Shown here: positions 60,864-64,000 of the stretch, in pieces
Layout of the letters: each line of letters opens with the position of its first letter
Position numbering within the stretch: position 1 is the stretch's first letter
Source of the DNA: Zunongwangia profunda SM-A87
Lineage (GTDB): Bacteria; Bacteroidota; Bacteroidia; Flavobacteriales; Flavobacteriaceae
Assembly (NCBI RefSeq): GCF_000023465.1
Contig: NC_014041.1
Span: 4,269,501 to 4,333,500 of the forward strand
Reading direction: 5' to 3'
Length of the DNA: 64,000 nucleotides
Program-made: the position numbers and the translations under genes
Notes under the pieces: generated by a model
The model's database searches: none
What the model saw: the letters and a program-made list of their open reading frames with translations, nothing else
What the model was told of the DNA's origin: nothing

Positions 60864-61388
60864 TTATGATTTACAAATAGAGCAATTGGATTCTCCAATT
60901 AATTTGCCATCTTTATCAAACTCGTATTTACAACATTCATTGAATTTTTGTTTTAAAATATCTTTAGCTCTTCGTGTTCTAGCCTTGACATTTGTAAGAC
61001 TTATTTCTAAGATTTCAGCCGCTTCCTTTTGTTTTAGTCCTTTGATATAAATCAATTCAATTATCTTTTTATAAATATCTGGTAGTTCATATACGAATTT
61101 ATCAAAACAGCATATTGACTGATATTTTTCTAAAGCAGTTTCATTCTGTAAATTAACACTCGGTAAATAAACAGATTCTTTATTGAAGTAGTTTGCTATC
61201 TCGTTTCGAGCAATTTGAAAAATCCAGGCTCTTACTTTTTCATCATTCTCAAGTTGATGTAATTTTTTATGGATTTTTAAAAATGTATTTTGAAAAATAT
61301 CATTTGTAGCACTTTCATTTTTTACTTTTTTGAGAATAAAGAAGAATAACTCTTCATTGAAATTGTGCCAAACTTTTTGAGTCTCCAT
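60864..61388 (-). CDS. sigZ: ECF sigma factor SigZ-like
   Basis: 174 residues: region 2 (EELFFFILKKVKNESATNDI, LENDEKVRAWIFQIARNEIA) and region 4 helix-turn-helix (YIKGLKQKEAAEILEISLTN, VKARTRRAKDILKQ). The C-terminal tail CCKYEFDKDGKLIGESNC and SICKS carries four cysteines and matches SigZ-type factors. Those cysteines could sense metal or redox state. No anti-sigma gene is next to it; a Cys-rich gene lies 49 bp upstream. Confidence 0.9.
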   Translation of the reverse strand: METQKVWHNFNEELFFFILKKVKNESATNDIFQNTFLKIHKKLHQLENDEKVRAWIFQIARNEIANYFNKESVYLPSVNLQNETALEKYQSICCFDKFVYELPDIYKKIIELIYIKGLKQKEAAEILEISLTNVKARTRRAKDILKQKFNECCKYEFDKDGKLIGESNCSICKS

Positions 61389-61395
61389 AGTTCAA

Positions 61396-61432
61396 AAATA
61401 AATAAAGGTTAGCTTTTAAACCAACCTTTATT
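61396..61432 (-). terminator. rho-independent terminator of the metallothionein-like gene
   Basis: On the minus strand taaaggtt/aaccttta form the stem, followed by tttatttattttt. It begins five bases after the stop of the small Cys-rich gene and separates it from sigZ. Confidence 0.75.
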
Positions 61433-61436
61433 CAAT

Positions 61437-61550
61437 TCAGCAACAATCGCATTTACCACATTCACATTTTGTACAAGGGCAATTGTTATCTAAACAATTT
61501 ATGCAATTACATTTAGTGCAATCACAATTAGTACATTTACAATCATTCAT
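61437..61550 (-). CDS. metallothionein-like Cys-rich protein, 37 aa
   Basis: Start ATG at 61550, TGA at 61437. The product begins MNDCKCTNCDCTKCNCINC and ends CTKCECGKCDCC. 14 of 37 residues are Cys, arranged in CxC, CxxC and CC steps with Asp, Lys and Asn between them, with no aromatic residue. This is a metallothionein composition. Too short for standard ORF calling. It has a clear terminator and sits beside a Cys-tailed SigZ-like gene, so it may be the metal-buffering product of this region. Confidence 0.85.
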   Translation of the reverse strand: MNDCKCTNCDCTKCNCINCLDNNCPCTKCECGKCDCC

Positions 61551-61814
61551 ACTTATAAATTTTATTGTTTACTACGGAGACCTTTAATTTTCTAAAAAGA
61601 TACATTTAAATTGAATTTTCTTTTAAAATATGGCTGCAGACTCATGTTAAGCATTTTATTGACTAAGCTTTGCGCCTGGAACATTTTCTCCAACTTCTCT
61701 AAAAAACTGAGAAATTTTAAGCCTTCTGCTTCGTAATATTGTAATTATCCGAAAGATAAACTAATCATGCTACCCCGAGCAGCCCACTCCATTAGTTAAA
61801 AAAGCATATCATTC
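61551..61814. other. gene-free stretch with one unexplained open segment
   Basis: A minus-strand frame without start (YYEAEGLKFLSFLEKLEK, ending KFNLNVSF; about 61606-61760) is open, but I cannot assign it. It may be the tail of a decayed gene. Nothing else seen. Confidence 0.3.
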
Positions 61815-63068
61815 TTAAAAATAGGTGCTAAAACCTAGGTACCAGGTGGCCGTTTTTGTGGCTGGATTATTTAAAATGTCATTCTGCCACTGATAACGAT
61901 AATTCAACCTTAAAACCGTTGCAGGTGACGGTCTAAAACTTATGGAAGGAGTAACCGCAATTAAATCATCCCCTATATTTGTATTAGTTTGAGTGAAGTT
62001 ACCAATATTAAAATCAACATAATCTGTCCGAGCGGAGACGTTTAAGGATGCATTTTCCCAACCGAACATTTTCTTTTGCAACACTGGTTGAACTACATCC
62101 AGAAAAAATCCTGCTTGTTTATTTCCAAACTGTTGCGTAAATGTTTTTGGCACATCCACCCACACATAAGCGCCTTCTCCAACAATATAAGTGCCGGTTG
62201 ATTCAATAGTAGTGCTAAGATCAATAGCGAAGACATCCACCCTCCTATTCTTTTCATCTATCTGTAGTCCATCTTCCATTACACGATTGTATGTACCGCC
62301 CATATAAGAAAAACCAACCTCACCTATATTTCTATTTCCTATAGCGAGTTTTGTAGTAATTAAAGGGTCACCGCTGAAATTTTCTTCAAAACGCTCTTCA
62401 TTTTCTTTAACGGATGAAAGAGAGGTTCGATCTTTTGAATTATTAATTATACTATTGTCAAATCCATTTGAGAGGTATGCTTCATATCCGATAATCCAAT
62501 CTCCAGTATTTGTTTTACCATACATTCCAAAACCTGCATTAGAAAAAGTGGCGGGTAGTAATTTTACTGCCACATCAGGTCTTTCTACAAACTCCCATTT
62601 AGGACCATCGTGATTTTGATTAAAAGCACCGATTGGATTCAAGATTATTCCACCTCGTAAATTGAGAAGAGGATCAAAGGAGATATCCATAGCAGCAAAT
62701 TCTATGGCAATCTCTTTACCTCCCTCTTCAAACTCTACTTCCGTTAAAAATTTAATTCTTTTGTTAATTGAGGCAGACAGAAATAATGTTAAACGTCGTG
62801 CTTGAAAAGATAATCCTTCTGTCAATCCATCTTCCACTGCATATATCGAATTGGCTTCAAGATATCCCCCAATAGATACCGGAGCTTTATTTATTGTTAG
62901 AGCTGGTCGATTGTATACCGCATCCATGTTAAGTTGAGTATCTGTTGTATCTGACTTCGTTCTTTTAAGTATATCATCCTCGTTTTGGGCTATTAAATTT
63001 CCACTGAGGGTGAACAATATTAAGGTAATGATCAAATAATTAGGAGAATAAAATATAGATGTTTTCAT
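61815..63068 (-). CDS. outer-membrane porin (OprO/OprP-like)
   Basis: 417 residues, signal peptide cut near LIAQNE, then a beta-barrel with conserved GGYLEANSIYAVEDGLTEGL, LSFQARRLTLFLSASINKRI and KFLTEVEFEEGGKEIAIEFA. The C-terminus WYLGFSTYF is a proper final strand. Its start overlaps the Rieske gene by 29 bp, so they are in one operon. It may export or import an anion linked to the redox proteins. Confidence 0.85.
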   Translation of the reverse strand: MKTSIFYSPNYLIITLILFTLSGNLIAQNEDDILKRTKSDTTDTQLNMDAVYNRPALTINKAPVSIGGYLEANSIYAVEDGLTEGLSFQARRLTLFLSASINKRIKFLTEVEFEEGGKEIAIEFAAMDISFDPLLNLRGGIILNPIGAFNQNHDGPKWEFVERPDVAVKLLPATFSNAGFGMYGKTNTGDWIIGYEAYLSNGFDNSIINNSKDRTSLSSVKENEERFEENFSGDPLITTKLAIGNRNIGEVGFSYMGGTYNRVMEDGLQIDEKNRRVDVFAIDLSTTIESTGTYIVGEGAYVWVDVPKTFTQQFGNKQAGFFLDVVQPVLQKKMFGWENASLNVSARTDYVDFNIGNFTQTNTNIGDDLIAVTPSISFRPSPATVLRLNYRYQWQNDILNNPATKTATWYLGFSTYF

Positions 63069-63477
63069 CGTCTGTTTTCGTTGGAAATGTTTTTAGTTTT
63101 TGTTCAGCAGGTCCTTGTAATACGGTTCCTTCATTGGAAAATTGGCTTCCATGGCAAGGACAACTATAGATACCCCCACCAACATTAAGCTCGCACCCTC
63201 GATGAGTGCATTTTAGTAAGGAAGCTATATAGTCTTCACCAACTTTATATAGACAAATAGGGAATCTGTATTTGTTATTTTGTATAAGGACAAACTCTCT
63301 TTTAGACACCTTGTTATTTTTTTCAAGAATAAACTCATGCTTCGCTATGGTTAACTTATCTACCTCTTCCTTTGCTGTAGCATAGTAAATTCCACTGCAT
63401 GAATGTAAAAAACCTAAACTTGGTATTGTTATAGCAACAGAGGAAAGGGTTTGGATAAATTTTTTTCTTTTCATCAT
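63040..63477 (-). CDS. exported Rieske 2Fe-2S protein
   Basis: 145 residues. Signal region with LHSC, a possible lipid-anchor cysteine, then the Rieske domain with both metal boxes complete: LKCTHRGCEL and IYSCPCHGSQF. The first box is CTHxGC and the second SCPCHGSxF. It should carry electrons in the periplasm to or from the neighbouring di-heme protein. Overlaps the next gene by 4 bp. Confidence 0.9.
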   Translation of the reverse strand: MMKRKKFIQTLSSVAITIPSLGFLHSCSGIYYATAKEEVDKLTIAKHEFILEKNNKVSKREFVLIQNNKYRFPICLYKVGEDYIASLLKCTHRGCELNVGGGIYSCPCHGSQFSNEGTVLQGPAEQKLKTFPTKTDDENIYILFS

Positions 63478-64000
63478 AATGAATTTATAAATTCAAGTAG
63501 TTGCTTTTTTTCCTGATTCGATAGGGCATTGAACTCATCCCTTGAATTTTTGGCTTCACCGCCATGCATCAAAATGGCTTCCTCAATACTTCTTGCCCTG
63601 CCATCATGTAAAAGAAACAAACCTCCTCCTTGTGAGTTTTCAGAAAGGCCAATTCCCCATAGCGGAGGGGTTCTCCATTCGGATGTTTCAGCAAAACCTT
63701 CGGTATATCCATCGTCCAGACCAGGACCCATATCATGAAGTAGTAAATCTGTATAGGGATGAAATCCTTTATTAGATAGTGCTTCGATAGGCGAATATCC
63801 CGTTTTCATGCTTGGGGTATGGCAGGCAGCACATTGAATTCGGGAAAAAATTTGTTTGCCAGATACAACATCAGGATCATTTTGATTTCGAGGTATCGGA
63901 GCTTTTAAGGTTTTTAAATAAAAAACCACCTCGTTAACTACCTGAGTACTGATTTCCGGGTCCTCTTCCAGCCCGCTATAAGGATCTATAGGTTCAAATA
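63474..64000 (-). CDS. di-heme oxidoreductase (DUF1111-like), C-terminal part
   Basis: The frame is open to the window edge, so the N-terminal domain is missing. Visible: IDPYSGLEEDPE, EVVFYLKTLKAPIPRNQ, a haem site IQCAACHTPSM, LLLHDMGPGLDDGYTEGFAE, SEWRTPPLWGIGLS, and the DGRARSIEEAILMHGGEA motif. The last motif is typical of DUF1111 di-heme proteins related to cytochrome c peroxidases. First gene of the di-heme/Rieske/porin operon within the window. Confidence 0.85.
   Translation of the reverse strand, partial: FEPIDPYSGLEEDPEISTQVVNEVVFYLKTLKAPIPRNQNDPDVVSGKQIFSRIQCAACHTPSMKTGYSPIEALSNKGFHPYTDLLLHDMGPGLDDGYTEGFAETSEWRTPPLWGIGLSENSQGGGLFLLHDGRARSIEEAILMHGGEAKNSRDEFNALSNQEKKQLLEFINSL

Noticed and set aside
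1..64000. CRISPR arrays or cas genes
   Set aside because: No series of regularly spaced direct repeats and no Cas-like protein was seen; the only repeats are those listed.

Overview
The window is low-GC DNA from a member of the Bacteroidota, most likely a marine-type Flavobacteriaceae. Evidence for this: Bacteroidota-style promoters (TTTG then TAnnTTTG), a Bacteroides-type conjugation set (TraE, F, G, I, J, K, M, N), a CarboxypepD-plug TonB receptor, and many short Flavobacteriales lipoproteins. No genus can be named from sequence reading alone.

Layout. 1-4644 looks chromosomal: a lipoprotein fragment, DUF4260, a Crp-like regulator, HxlR regulators with a truncated SDR gene, and a hipBA toxin-antitoxin pair. 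At 4784-4827 the 3' half of a tRNA-Met (CAT anticodon) sits next to a tyrosine integrase (4989-6194). This marks one end of an integrative conjugative element. 6.3-18.3 kb is scrambled accessory DNA: unknown genes, an IS66 element whose transposase is split by a group II intron (junctions readable to the base), a CoiA-like gene fragment beside the IS66, a zeta-type toxin pair and an IS3 element. 17.1-21.7 kb is a defence island. It holds a type II 'short' CBASS operon (CD-NTase, E2-like protein, patatin phospholipase) preceded by two tiny genes. A sigma-factor-like gene and an ImmA/IrrE-like peptidase gene, the latter broken by the IS3, are transcribed divergently from it.

22.5-35.7 kb carries conjugation: mating-pore genes on the plus strand; coupling protein, relaxase, accessory Mob protein and a probable oriT on the minus strand; then RadC and SSB. 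36.6-55.4 kb is a metal-resistance cargo. The first block, under an ArsR/SmtB regulator, encodes mercury uptake (MerT-MerP fusion), a MerP-like protein, mercuric reductase (MerA), organomercurial lyase (MerB) and several helpers. The second block is built around a CsoR/FrmR-type regulator whose own promoter and four downstream promoters share one architecture: a -33 box, a C-rich tract and a -7 box, always 22 bp apart. These promoters head a thioredoxin-like gene, a Cys-rich four-helix copper-binding protein, an MFS exporter operon and an HMA/MerT-like/outer-membrane operon. The HMA/MerT/OMP module is duplicated. The second copy is broken apart by a segment carrying a 6-phosphogluconate dehydrogenase fragment, a nonsense-mutated Acr3-like gene and a cytochrome c-Ftr1 iron permease.

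55.6-64 kb (all minus strand) holds a PQQ-type sugar dehydrogenase, a PepSY membrane protein, a TonB receptor, a SigZ-like sigma factor, a 37-residue Cys-rich metallothionein-like protein, and a porin / Rieske / di-heme oxidase operon that runs off the right edge. The second end of the conjugative element was not found in the window.

The observations most worth following are the shared CsoR-linked promoter architecture, the CBASS operon with its sigma/ImmA-like divergent partner and tiny genes, the intron-in-IS66 nesting, and the unannotated metallothionein-like gene.
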